Part shown: piece by piece, positions 35,017-42,701 of the stretch
How positions within the stretch are numbered: the first letter of the stretch is position 1
Layout: each line of letters begins with the position of its first letter
Source of the DNA: Promethearchaeota archaeon
GTDB lineage: Archaea > Asgardarchaeota > Lokiarchaeia > Sigyniarchaeales > SOKP01
Assembly (NCBI GenBank): GCA_016840085.1
Contig: JAEOTA010000009.1
Coordinates: 1 to 42,701 of the forward strand
Direction of reading: 5' to 3'
Length of the DNA: 42,701 nt
Position numbers and translations under genes: made by a program
The notes under the pieces: model-generated
The model's database searches: none
Seen by the model: the letters and a program-made list of their open reading frames with translations, nothing else
Told to the model about the DNA's origin: nothing

Positions 35017-36126
35017 ATGATTAACGAATTTTATGAAAAATTAGCAAACATAGCAGTAAAATATTCACTTCGCGTAAAAAAAGGACAAAGAGTATTTATT
35101 ACTGGCCCCGCATTAGCAAAAGAGCTTTTCCAGGTAATGTATATTGAAATCCTTAAAGCTGGAGGACATCCTTTCCTTCTTCCGCAAATTGAAGGTGTAC
35201 CAGAATTATATTATAAATATGCTTCTGAAGATCAATTATTATACGTAGATAAGGTCCAAAAAATGGTTATCAAGGAATTTGACCATTACATTGTAATATT
35301 GGGAGATTACAATACTCGTAAATTAAGTCAAATTAATCCTGAAATCATTTCTAAATCTCAAGGATCACCAGATAGAAGAGAACTTTTTGAAATGTTGGAA
35401 GAAAGAATGAGTAAAAAAGAGTTGGGATATCTTGTAATTCCGTTTCCAAGTAATTCTCTTGCTCAAGAAGCAAATATGGATCTATTTTCTTACATTGATT
35501 TCATAAAAAAAGCACTATTTTTAGAAAAAGTGAACCCTATTGAAGAGTGGAACAAATTACAAAAAAAACAGGATAGAATTATAGAACATCTAAATCGTAT
35601 AAAAGAAATTCATGTTATTGGAGAAGACACAGATCTTACTTTTTCTGTTGAGGGACGTATATGGAAGAATAGTGCAGGGAATGCAAATTTACCTGATGGT
35701 GAAGTATATACAAGCCCACATGAAGATTCAGCTAATGGCCATATTAGATTTACCTATCCTGGGATATTTCAAGGAAAAGAAATTGAAAATATATTCTTGA
35801 GGTTTAAAGAAGGAAAAGTTATTGAAGCAAAGGCACAAAAGGGCGAAGATTTACTTCAAGAAATCCTTAAAATTGAAAATGCAAATAAAATTGGGGAATT
35901 CGCTGTTGGCAACAACTATGGTATCACCAAATTTACTAAAAATATGTTATTTGATGAAAAAATTGGGGGAACATTACATTTCGCTCTAGGTTTGGGTTTT
36001 ATAGAATGTGGTTCTGAAAATAAATCAGCAATTCATTGGGATATTTTGAAAGATATGAAACAACCAGGATCTAAAATTTTAGCTGATGGAAAAGTCATTT
36101 ATGAAGAGGGACAATGGAAAATTTAA
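35017..36126 (+). CDS. M29-family metal-dependent aminopeptidase
   Basis: 369 aa from ATG 35017; the open frame extends to 34984 but family similarity starts at MINEFYEKLANIAV. M29 enzymes (AmpS, PepS, aminopeptidase T) release N-terminal residues using two metal ions. Metal and catalytic segments are seen in order: NLPDGEVYTSPHEDSANG (Glu and His), IGEFAVGNNYGITK, FDEKIGGTLHFALG and SAIHWD near the C terminus. Cytoplasmic, no signal peptide. A decayed copy of its 3' end lies at 37883-37972. Confidence 0.92.
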   Translation: MINEFYEKLANIAVKYSLRVKKGQRVFITGPALAKELFQVMYIEILKAGGHPFLLPQIEGVPELYYKYASEDQLLYVDKVQKMVIKEFDHYIVILGDYNTRKLSQINPEIISKSQGSPDRRELFEMLEERMSKKELGYLVIPFPSNSLAQEANMDLFSYIDFIKKALFLEKVNPIEEWNKLQKKQDRIIEHLNRIKEIHVIGEDTDLTFSVEGRIWKNSAGNANLPDGEVYTSPHEDSANGHIRFTYPGIFQGKEIENIFLRFKEGKVIEAKAQKGEDLLQEILKIENANKIGEFAVGNNYGITKFTKNMLFDEKIGGTLHFALGLGFIECGSENKSAIHWDILKDMKQPGSKILADGKVIYEEGQWKI

Positions 36127-36437
36127 CAATCTTTCGATTATATAAAAAAAAGTATCGCATAACCATTATATAAAAAAAGGAAAAGTTTTATATACACTTT
36201 TGTCTTATTATTTCTCTGCAGTTATAATTGTTTTCCCCTAAAAAATGGGGTGATATATAGACCAGAACGTATATTCACTGTATTGAAGAGGTAAATGGAT
36301 GCATTGACCTTAAAAATTAGTACATGTGATACACGAAACGGGAAAAACATCTGTTATTCCATTAAAAAAATTATTCTATTATCACCCCTCCTAAACCAAT
36401 ATTTTTGTTTTGATTTTGAATTTTTATATGAATTATG
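36127..36437. other. Intergenic region, no gene seen
   Basis: 311 AT-rich bases between the convergent aminopeptidase and Ogg2 genes. The only structure noticed is a weak CCCC/GGGG hairpin with an eight-base loop at 36235-36250, and A/T elements such as ATTATATAAAA near 36165. A plus-strand ORF that starts here and runs into the Ogg2 gene looks like an antisense shadow. Confidence 0.4.
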
Positions 36438-37064
36438 TTATTTAAGAACTTTTCCAGTCTCAGAATACCATAAAAATAAGTCTAATTCATCTAAATTTAG
36501 GTTTAGTTTTTTTCCAATAGTCCTTAAAATATTTTCTATTTCTAAATATTTCCTTTTAGTAAGGGTTTTCGGCTTTTCAATTATTTTGAAATTTACTAAA
36601 GTATCAATAATATGAAAATCTAGTATAGCATAATCGGTATATCCGATATTTCTTAAGAAATGACTTGCCTCCTTATATCCAAGTCCTTTAATATTTTTAA
36701 CAATCCACTCCCTCAGTTCATTTGTGCCTATATTATCTTTTATCATTATATCTAAATCTTCTTTATGTTTTCTCGCTTCTAAAATATATTTTGCACGAAT
36801 ATTTGGAAAACGATATTTATTTTCCTTGAATTCCCGTGCCAATTGCTCTTCAGATAAAGTTAAAAATCCATCATCTATTATCTCATGGACCTCGATACAT
36901 CTCTCAGCACTACAATTCGCCGTCATGATACAAAAACACATCTCTTTGTAGATGCTATCAATTGACCCCTGCTGTAGTGTTTTAAATTCATGTAATCGTT
37001 GTGAAATTAATTCACTTATGGGACTATTCTTAAGGTGTTCAATAGTATTGAGTAAAGTTTGCAT
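36438..37064 (-). CDS. ogg: 8-oxoguanine DNA glycosylase/AP lyase, Ogg2 type
   Basis: 208 aa, matching the archaeal Ogg2 family (about 207 aa, as in Methanocaldococcus jannaschii). It removes 8-oxoguanine and nicks the abasic site. The helix-hairpin-helix and active site are visible: GLGYKEASHFLRNIG with catalytic Lys131, and AILDFHI with catalytic Asp149. The C terminus WYSETGKVLK carries the terminal Lys that family members use to recognise 8-oxoguanine. Most members have Arg where this one has Phe150 (LDRHI). Confidence 0.93.
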   Translation of the reverse strand: MQTLLNTIEHLKNSPISELISQRLHEFKTLQQGSIDSIYKEMCFCIMTANCSAERCIEVHEIIDDGFLTLSEEQLAREFKENKYRFPNIRAKYILEARKHKEDLDIMIKDNIGTNELREWIVKNIKGLGYKEASHFLRNIGYTDYAILDFHIIDTLVNFKIIEKPKTLTKRKYLEIENILRTIGKKLNLNLDELDLFLWYSETGKVLK

Positions 37065-37468
37065 ATGTTCTTAAAAAAGTACGATTACTTATATTTGAAA
37101 TGCTTAATTTTTCTAAGGGTAAATCAAGTTAAAATCTTTAATTTAGTCAAAATTGTAAAATCGCTATTTCTATCAACAAGAAGGTAAACTACCTTCTTAG
37201 ATTTTTAACTTTTCTAAATGTAATGATATCTACATATTATAATAGAAAATAATATACATAAAAAAATTATAAACCAATTATCAAAAAAATTTTACACACA
37301 AATATCAATCTTTAAAAAGAATTTGATTTATAGGCTTTACGGGTATCTTATTATAAAGAAAACATATAAATGTGCGGAATACCATAACAAAAAATCGGTT
37401 AAATCAACGAATTTAAAAATAAATTTTTAGTTTAAATAATTAGGGTTTAAAAATTAGTCAACACGAAG
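37065..37468. other. AT-rich intergenic region with one strong hairpin
   Basis: 404 bases without a convincing gene on either strand. It should contain the Ogg2 promoter (minus) and the promoter for the 37469 gene (a TATA-like ACATATAAAT near 37363-37372). The main structure is the hairpin at 37178-37198. Confidence 0.5.
37178..37198. repeat. Perfect 9-bp hairpin with three-base loop
   Basis: AAGAAGGTA (37178-37186), loop AAC, TACCTTCTT (37190-37198), followed on the plus strand by AGATTTTTAAC. It resembles a factor-independent terminator for plus-strand transcription, but no plus-strand gene ends nearby. It could belong to a small RNA or be a leftover of a lost gene. Confidence 0.55.
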
Positions 37469-37783
37469 ATGAAAATTAATAATAAATGCGATGAATTTGA
37501 ATTAGATTGTTATCTAAAAATTATAGATTTTTTTCAAAATAAAAACGTTAATAAAGAGAAAACAGAAATCTGGAAAAGTCATTCATTAATAGAATTGATG
37601 AACTTTTTGGACCGTTCAAAAAATAAGAATTTAGTTGCTAATGCAATAGTTTTAATTTTATCGTTATTTGAAGATATCCCTCCGGATACTTATAATAATC
37701 GTGGGGTTGATATTAATCGGATAAATGAAAAAGATCGAAGATCTTTGATCTCAGAATTAAAGGATGAATTCTTACCTAATTAA
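37469..37783 (+). CDS. Hypothetical protein, 104 aa
   Basis: Not recognised. A small, acidic, mostly helical protein (LDCYLKIIDFFQNKNVNKE, LIELMNFLDRSKNKNLVANA) without membrane segments or cysteine motifs; it has a single Cys. A TATA-like box lies about 100 bases upstream. It sits between Ogg2 and an M29 relic. Confidence 0.55.
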   Translation: MKINNKCDEFELDCYLKIIDFFQNKNVNKEKTEIWKSHSLIELMNFLDRSKNKNLVANAIVLILSLFEDIPPDTYNNRGVDINRINEKDRRSLISELKDEFLPN

Positions 37784-37882
37784 AATAGTAATTTTGTCGT
37801 ATATTTGGTCTTATCTATTTTTAACTCTTTTAAAATGTCACAATTATTTAAATTCATGAAATTTCATTTCTAATACATAGGT

Positions 37883-37972
37883 ATGGGATTTAAAGAAACC
37901 GGTTCGAAAAATCAATCAGCAATTCATTGGGATATTTTTGATCATAAAATAATTATACCATTCAATTTATAA
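37883..37972 (+). pseudogene. Remnant of an M29 aminopeptidase 3' end
   Basis: The frame reads MGFKETGSKNQSAIHWDIF, clearly similar to the end of the intact gene (LGFIECGSENKSAIHWDIL). A 24-base stretch is identical between 37915-37938 and 36024-36047. Upstream in frame there is a TAA (37871-37873), so nothing more of the gene survives, and after WDIF the similarity is lost. Confidence 0.65.
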
Positions 37973-38018
37973 CTTCTCTCCTGTTTCAACCCAAATTATA
38001 TTAAATTTTTTTTTCTCA

Positions 38019-38618
38019 ATGGAAAAGAAAAAAGATTTTAGGTTTGAATGTATTCGATGTGGAAAATGTTGCACAGATAAGAATACTTTAGTAAATCTCA
38101 CATATTTGGATATATTAAGAATCAAAAACGGTTTAAATTTAGATTTAAAGGAAGTTCTTGAAATTGTAGGATTCTATATCTATGAGAAAAAATTAACCAC
38201 TAAAGAATTAAATAGGATGGTTATTTCGCCATTAGAAACTGAAAGGGGTCCCGCTTTCATAGGGCTTATTAAAGATAAAAGAGGTTTTTGTTGTTTTTAT
38301 GACGAAAAAAATAGTAAATGTTTAATATATGCTTTAAGACCACTGTTTTGTAGAACGTTCCCTTTTTCATTTACATATTCCTCAAATGAAGAAATTAAGG
38401 AAATAGAACTATTTTATACTGAAAAAGGGAAACAGTATTGTCCAGGTATTGGCTCTGAAGCGCCTATTATCAATCTAGATGATTGGATTGAATTAGGCAA
38501 TAAAACAATTAAAGAATTAAATAAAAATTATATATTTATTGCAAAATGGAATAAATCTGTTAAAAATAGGCAGATTATTCCCTCTATTAAAACTTTTCTT
38601 CTAAATATCTTAAATTAG
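38019..38618 (+). CDS. YkgJ-family CxxCxxCC cysteine-cluster protein
   Basis: 199 aa. The family signature is at the N terminus: C11-x2-C14-G-x-C17-C18 (CIRCGKCC). The second set follows at about 91-112 (CCFYDEKNSKCLIYALRPLFCRTFPF). Proteins of this family are thought to bind a metal or Fe-S cluster; biochemical role is mostly unknown. Cytoplasmic. It runs convergent with the next gene, with only four bases between the stops. Confidence 0.85.
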   Translation: MEKKKDFRFECIRCGKCCTDKNTLVNLTYLDILRIKNGLNLDLKEVLEIVGFYIYEKKLTTKELNRMVISPLETERGPAFIGLIKDKRGFCCFYDEKNSKCLIYALRPLFCRTFPFSFTYSSNEEIKEIELFYTEKGKQYCPGIGSEAPIINLDDWIELGNKTIKELNKNYIFIAKWNKSVKNRQIIPSIKTFLLNILN

Positions 38619-38622
38619 AAAA

Positions 38623-40329
38623 CTAAGTTTTTTCAAAATTTAAAGGAAAATAACGGGAACATGCAAATAAAGCGTAAAAAAGCATTTTTAATTCTATCTT
38701 GTATGCAAGTTTATCAGTACGCCAATTAAAATCTTGATTAGCATTTTCTAATTCAAAGAACTGGGAAGAGTTCATAATAGAATCTAATAGTTGACTACAC
38801 AAAACAGCTTCTTGTTCTTTTAACTCCAACAAGTCAAAAATTAATAAAGATTTTGCCATAGTTGTTATTAGAACACTTGTTGTTTCTTTCGAAGTTAAAT
38901 TTCTTTTTAATTCAGCTACATATGGTTCAATTATCCTTGTAATATTCAAAGTATCATCTAATAATTTAATTGAGGTTAGCTTATGAAATATGTCCAAAAT
39001 TGGTTTAAATTTTTCCAAGTTAGCTAATTTTAGATTTAAAATAGAACTTAATAATAATTCTTTTTTATCACCAATAACGTCAAATTTTCCTAATAATTTT
39101 AAGCATAAAAGCGAATAGAAATTTAATTCTAATTTTTCTGGTACGAATAGTTCTAGCTCAGATTTAATAAATTTTTCAATATTAAAAAGATCTATAATAC
39201 TTGTATTTTTTAATAGATTTAATTCTGAGATAACGGAAAGACCATAAAAATTATTGATAGGATCCGGAATATTATTCTTAGAAGAACTAAATATCGTATT
39301 ATTGACATAATTCTTAATAATTTCTAAGATTTCAATTGAAGTAAAAGGAGAATCAATATTTAACATTTTTAAGATAGAGACATAATAAAATAGGCATTCT
39401 AAATCGATAAAATCAGGATTTTTAACTCTTGAGTTAGTGAAGTTTATAGTATTTATTTTGAATTTGTTAATTAAATCAGGATGAATAGAAGGGAAATTTC
39501 CAAAGTAATCTAAAAAAGTTTTTATATTAATATCAGTTTTTTTGAGATGAATCGAAGATTTTTGTTCATGAGTTTTAATATCAGGCCGTTTTATTTTTTC
39601 AAATGATTTTTCTAATGGAATAAGTGACGGTTTCATAAATTCTTTTTTTGGTACTTTAAGAGTTTCAATAATATCCTCTTTTGCTGTTCTTAATTGAGCT
39701 AAAATGTCTGATTGTGTACCAACTTGTTCTTTGGGAATACCTGAACTTACCTTGGGGGGGATTGTTGGCTTTCCTCTATCTTTTTTAATAGAAACGTTTG
39801 AAAAATCTATTAAGGATTCTAAGTTTGTTTTCTTCAATTCTTCTTTAATTTCTTTTGATGTTAAATATTTCTCTTTAAAATTGTTTAAACTTGTTATAAC
39901 ATTCTGAGGTAATAATTCAAATAAATTTAAGGTTTCAATTTTTTTTGTATTCACATCAATTAAATATTCGATTAAAATCTCAAATAAAATTTTATCAAGA
40001 TAAAGTTCTTTATATAAATTAAAATAAGACTCATAATTCTGAAGATGCTCCCTTTTACTACTTACTGTTTTCATAAAGTATTTTTGAGTTTTTGATAATG
40101 TTTTCATTGATACTCCTATGGTATTCAAACCTGTTTTTATAGCCTTTACCATTCTTTCAAGTGTATCTTTAATCGTTGCCTCGTTTTCAGTTGAAATTGT
40201 TTTATTTAAATTAATATTCTTATACGAGATAAGATCTTTTAGATAAAAATAAGTATTGTTATAGTACTCTAAAATATCCTCTTTCAATATAGATACAAAT
40301 TCAGTTAATAGATTTAAGGCATCTTCCAT
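38623..40329 (-). CDS. Hypothetical helical protein, 568 aa
   Basis: Not recognised with confidence. The N-terminal 170 residues are helical, with coiled-coil tendency (LTEFVSILKEDILEYYNNTY). A polar, Lys/Pro/Ser-rich low-complexity linker spans about 190-265. The C-terminal 300 residues are all helical, with repeated pairs such as DPINNFYGLSVISELNLLKN and LNFYSLLCLKLLGKFD that recall alpha/alpha-toroid (prenyltransferase or terpene cyclase-like) repeats, without visible catalytic residues. No transmembrane segment. Confidence 0.65.
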   Translation of the reverse strand: MEDALNLLTEFVSILKEDILEYYNNTYFYLKDLISYKNINLNKTISTENEATIKDTLERMVKAIKTGLNTIGVSMKTLSKTQKYFMKTVSSKREHLQNYESYFNLYKELYLDKILFEILIEYLIDVNTKKIETLNLFELLPQNVITSLNNFKEKYLTSKEIKEELKKTNLESLIDFSNVSIKKDRGKPTIPPKVSSGIPKEQVGTQSDILAQLRTAKEDIIETLKVPKKEFMKPSLIPLEKSFEKIKRPDIKTHEQKSSIHLKKTDINIKTFLDYFGNFPSIHPDLINKFKINTINFTNSRVKNPDFIDLECLFYYVSILKMLNIDSPFTSIEILEIIKNYVNNTIFSSSKNNIPDPINNFYGLSVISELNLLKNTSIIDLFNIEKFIKSELELFVPEKLELNFYSLLCLKLLGKFDVIGDKKELLLSSILNLKLANLEKFKPILDIFHKLTSIKLLDDTLNITRIIEPYVAELKRNLTSKETTSVLITTMAKSLLIFDLLELKEQEAVLCSQLLDSIMNSSQFFELENANQDFNWRTDKLAYKIELKMLFYALFACSRYFPLNFEKT

Positions 40330-40442
40330 GTTTCTATATTCTTAATTAATCAATAATATATATTGAAAGTTATATATCAATATTATTATTATTATTTTAT
40401 ATTTTATAATCAATATTATATGTATTATTTTTTTTTCCGGTT

Positions 40443-41189
40443 ATGGAGGGTTATAATTTTAATAAAATTGCCAAAGATTACCATTCAAAAAGAAGAAAAC
40501 CTTGGAGACCGCTTGAATTTTTTCTAAACCATTTGATAAAAAGGGGGCATTTATTTACAGGAATTAATTTAGATTTAGGATGCGCAAATGGGAGAAATTT
40601 TAAAATTTTAGGAACACACCCGAGAAAACTAATTGGAATAGACCTTTCTCTTGAATTTTTGAAAATAGCTCAAGAGAGTTTAATAGATAAAAGCCAATAT
40701 TCTAAGTCAGAATCAAATTTTATTCAAATAATATTAGGGGATATCAAATATTTGCCAGTAAGGTTTAATTCTATTGATAATATATTTTCAATCGCAACAA
40801 TCCATCATATCAAAAATAAATTTGAGAGAAAAAAAACATTGATGCAATTCAACAAATCCATGAAAAAAAAAGGGTATTTAATAATAACTGTATGGCGTAA
40901 ATGGCAAAAAGAATATAGGGGTTATTTTTTTTTAGATTGGTTAAAAAGAAATCTTAGTCGAAAACATAAAAGAGAAAAAAAAAATAATGGTTTAGACGAG
41001 TATGGAGATAAATATGTTCCATGGACCGATTCACAAGAAAAGGAAACTTACAATAGATTTTATCACTTTTTTTCTAAACATGAAATAAAAAAATTATTAA
41101 AGATTTTTGAAATTAAAGATTTTAAAATAATGGGAGGGCCAGGAAACCGCGATAACTTTTTCATACTTGCTCAAAAAAGAAATTCTTAA
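40443..41189 (+). CDS. Trm9/ALKBH8-like tRNA wobble-uridine methyltransferase
   Basis: 248 aa class I SAM methyltransferase. Motif I NLDLGCANGRNF (42-53), IGIDLS (64-69), GDIKYLP (99-105), IATIHHI (117-123) and TVWRKWQ (149-155). Beyond the generic fold, it shares the Trm9/ALKBH8 pattern: N-terminal YNFNKIAKDYHSKRRKPW, the C-terminal YVPW (191-194), RFYHFF (205-210) and a final NRDNFFILA. Eukaryotic Trm9 methylates cm5U at the tRNA wobble position with Trm112 as activator. A basic insert (about 165-185) separates the halves. The RNA substrate here is inference. Confidence 0.75.
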   Translation: MEGYNFNKIAKDYHSKRRKPWRPLEFFLNHLIKRGHLFTGINLDLGCANGRNFKILGTHPRKLIGIDLSLEFLKIAQESLIDKSQYSKSESNFIQIILGDIKYLPVRFNSIDNIFSIATIHHIKNKFERKKTLMQFNKSMKKKGYLIITVWRKWQKEYRGYFFLDWLKRNLSRKHKREKKNNGLDEYGDKYVPWTDSQEKETYNRFYHFFSKHEIKKLLKIFEIKDFKIMGGPGNRDNFFILAQKRNS

Positions 41190-41677
41190 TGACAAATTAT
41201 AGAATTATATGATTTTAAAATAAATGGCTTAAAGTTTTCATAGAATTCTGCTAACATATTAGTATGAAAATTAAATAATTTTTCAGAGACATCACAATAA
41301 AAAATACAATGAATTGCTCTTTCAGTATAAAATCTTTTCCTTATCATTTTATTTCGATGTCCATACCAGAAGACAATTTCGTGGCTCATTAACCAATCTT
41401 TTTCTTTTTCTGTCACAACAAGACCAATTGCGTTATATACATCAATACTATTTTGTGCTTCTTTATAAAATAAGAGATTTAACCTATCTTTCTTTTCCCA
41501 ATTTATCTCCATTTTAGAGTTTGGACCCCAAATTTCATCATATTCATCTTCAGAATGTAAGATTATAGATCCTTGGTCCTCATCGCCTTCGTATTCTATT
41601 TCCCTTAACCAAATTGGCATTTTATTAATTGTTATATTGCATTCTGGCTTGTTATAAATGTAATAATTGTATTCCAT
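41186..41677 (-). CDS. Hypothetical protein, 163 aa
   Basis: Not recognised. An acidic, aromatic-rich soluble protein (WLREIEYEGDEDQGSIILHS, EIVFWYGHRNKMIRKRFY). It looks alternating strand and helix, ending in a helical stretch (LFNFHTNMLAEFYENFKPF). Cys residues are few and scattered (C14, and C125 and C130 near CIFYCD). Its stop overlaps that of the methyltransferase by four bases, so they are convergent. Confidence 0.6.
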   Translation of the reverse strand: MEYNYYIYNKPECNITINKMPIWLREIEYEGDEDQGSIILHSEDEYDEIWGPNSKMEINWEKKDRLNLLFYKEAQNSIDVYNAIGLVVTEKEKDWLMSHEIVFWYGHRNKMIRKRFYTERAIHCIFYCDVSEKLFNFHTNMLAEFYENFKPFILKSYNSIICH

Positions 41678-41822
41678 ATTATACCGTGCCCTTTTTAATT
41701 TTATTTAAATCAAGGAGAGTTATTTCTAAAATAAATTTAATATATTTAAAAGTTCTGATATAAAAAAAAGAAAGAATATTGAATTAATATAAAGTAATAA
41801 GCTAATTTTAGAAGATATTGAA

Positions 41823-42431
41823 TTATTTAAGTATTTCTTTCCCTTCTTCAATCCATTTCTTAAGTCTTGAAACTGAAACTCCCTTAATTAAAGCAGCTAA
41901 TTCATCAGGATTTTCTTTGCATAATTCTTCTACATTATTTACCCCCAATTCAACAAACTTTTTTGCTGTGGTAGCGCCTAATCCAGATAATTCTATTAGG
42001 GGTATTCCTTTTTCTTCAATTTTAACTTTCTCAATTTTTTCAAGTTTCACTTCTTTCTTCTTTATTGCTTTTGGCTTTTTTGGGGCTGGTGTAACTGGTA
42101 CTTTTTTAGCAGCTTTTTCAATAATCTTACGGGGCTTAACTCTTGGTTTCTCTTTCTTAGGTTTAAAAGGCGTTTTCTTTCTCTCTTTTTTAACAAAAGG
42201 TTCTCTTTTTTTTCCTTTTTTCTTAGGAACTTCAATTTTTTTCAATTTTTCAATGTTTTCAGTATATACAGATTTTCTGAAATAGTCGATTTTAATATTC
42301 AAATCCTTCAATAACTTAACTGTTATTCCCGCTTGTTTAATCTCATTTAAAGAAAAACCTTCACTTTCTCTTAAATGAGCATCCTTTGAGGGACTTTTTA
42401 CTATAGCAATGAGTTTTTCTTTGCTTTCCAT
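41823..42431 (-). CDS. L13e-like ribosomal protein fused to a helix-hairpin-helix domain
   Basis: 202 aa in three parts. Residues about 12-67 (RESEGFSLNEIKQAGITVKL, FRKSVYTENIEKLKK) match ribosomal protein L13e of eukaryotes and some archaea (GRGFSLEEL.AGI ... RRNKS.E.L). Residues 68-141 are a Lys/Pro-rich, disordered linker of the kind seen in ribosomal extensions. Residues 144-202 are a helix-hairpin-helix domain (LIELSGLGATTAKKFVELGV, LIKGVSVSRLKKWI) as in DNA- or RNA-binding proteins. It probably acts on the large ribosomal subunit; the HhH tail may contact RNA. L13e in Crenarchaeota is usually only about 80 aa. Confidence 0.75.
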   Translation of the reverse strand: MESKEKLIAIVKSPSKDAHLRESEGFSLNEIKQAGITVKLLKDLNIKIDYFRKSVYTENIEKLKKIEVPKKKGKKREPFVKKERKKTPFKPKKEKPRVKPRKIIEKAAKKVPVTPAPKKPKAIKKKEVKLEKIEKVKIEEKGIPLIELSGLGATTAKKFVELGVNNVEELCKENPDELAALIKGVSVSRLKKWIEEGKEILK

Positions 42432-42648
42432 GATAGAATCATTTAATTTTAAAGTGTAATTTTGATAGATCTTTAAAACATTTAATTTTTTCTATTTAGA
42501 GGGATAATTTTTAATTTACCTTCATCGACAAAAATATTTATAGCTTTTGGAGGCTTAATTAAATCACGTTTTTTCTAAACGACAGACTTAAATTCGCCTA
42601 ATCCTCTATTTTAATTAATGAATTAATTAAATATAAAGGAGGAGTTAT
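42432..42648. other. Divergent intergenic region
   Basis: 217 AT-rich bases between the L13e-like gene (minus) and the edge gene (plus). It must hold both promoters. No repeat or RNA gene was seen. Confidence 0.4.
42636..42644 (+). promoter_or_regulatory. Strong Shine-Dalgarno for the right-edge gene
   Basis: AAAGGAGGAG before the ATG at 42649 is the best SD match on the plus strand at this end and supports a real start there. Confidence 0.6.
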
Positions 42649-42701
42649 ATGATAGTAGATTTTTATCCAGTCCAAGTGGGCTGGGGAGACGAGGTTTCGA
42701 C
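42649..42701 (+). CDS. Partial gene, N-terminal 17 residues, running off the edge
   Basis: ATG 42649 follows a strong Shine-Dalgarno and opens a frame reading MIVDFYPVQVGWGDEVS to the window end. Too short to assign a family. Confidence 0.55.
   Translation, partial: MIVDFYPVQVGWGDEVS

Noticed and set aside
36295..36615. 106-codon plus-strand ORF next to Ogg2
   Set aside because: Most of it is the complement of the conserved Ogg2 C terminus; composition is antisense-like.
41818..42285. 155-codon plus-strand ORF rich in Phe and Ser
   Set aside because: It is the complement of the Lys/Glu-rich L13e-HhH gene, which explains its composition.
1..42701. tRNA, rRNA, CRISPR array or insertion sequence
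   Set aside because: None was recognised on either strand; a tRNA search program would be needed to exclude a tRNA with intron.

Overview
The window looks like part of an Asgard archaeal genome, most likely Lokiarchaeia. It is strongly AT-rich, with oligo-T/oligo-A intergenic stretches. The gene set is archaeal: Ogg2-type DNA glycosylase, ADP-forming acyl-CoA synthetase with a BioD/DRTGG partner, and HdrB/HdrC with an Mvh/Vhu-type [NiFe] hydrogenase. It also carries genes with eukaryote-like relatives: an L13e-like ribosomal protein, a Trm9/ALKBH8-like methyltransferase, and a selenocysteine gene with a eukaryote-style SECIS candidate. The taxonomic call is inference; no rRNA or tRNA gene was recognised.

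Layout. Positions 1-3145 hold (minus strand) a gene remnant, a PurF-like protein without its catalytic cysteine, hisH and hisF. Positions 3202-18365 are a hydrogenase island. Maturation genes hypF, hypD, hypE and hypC and a CooC-like nickel ATPase surround a plus-strand operon: hydrogenase small subunit with a doubled Fe-S domain, large subunit lacking its C-terminal metal motif, a short selenocysteine-containing VhuU-like subunit, hdrC and hdrB. The missing C-terminal nickel ligands of the large subunit sit on the 49-residue VhuU-like peptide, read through an in-frame UGA. Its stop codon lies inside a hairpin with the non-Watson-Crick quartet of eukaryotic SECIS elements. Inserted among the hyp genes are a frameshifted NosD-like surface protein, an MNT/HEPN toxin-antitoxin pair and DsrE-family sulfur-relay remnants. 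HypA, HypB, MvhD and HdrA are not in the window.

Positions 18564-29897 are metabolic: an acetoacetate decarboxylase-like protein overlapping a Gfo/Idh/MocA oxidoreductase, endonuclease V, a coiled-coil/HEAT protein, a cyclophilin, ADP-forming acyl-CoA synthetase plus BioD/DRTGG protein, alanine dehydrogenase, an alanine-type aminotransferase and a small membrane protein. Positions 29923-34802 encode a complete three-subunit acetone carboxylase-like operon on the minus strand.

Positions 35017-42701 hold an M29 aminopeptidase, Ogg2 glycosylase, a CxxCxxCC protein, several unknown proteins, the Trm9-like methyltransferase, the L13e-like protein fused through a lysine-rich linker to a helix-hairpin-helix domain, and the first 17 codons of a new gene at the right edge. 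Short relics of neighbouring genes (an M29 3' end, a small membrane-protein 5' end, a DsrF 3' end) point to past duplication and rearrangement.
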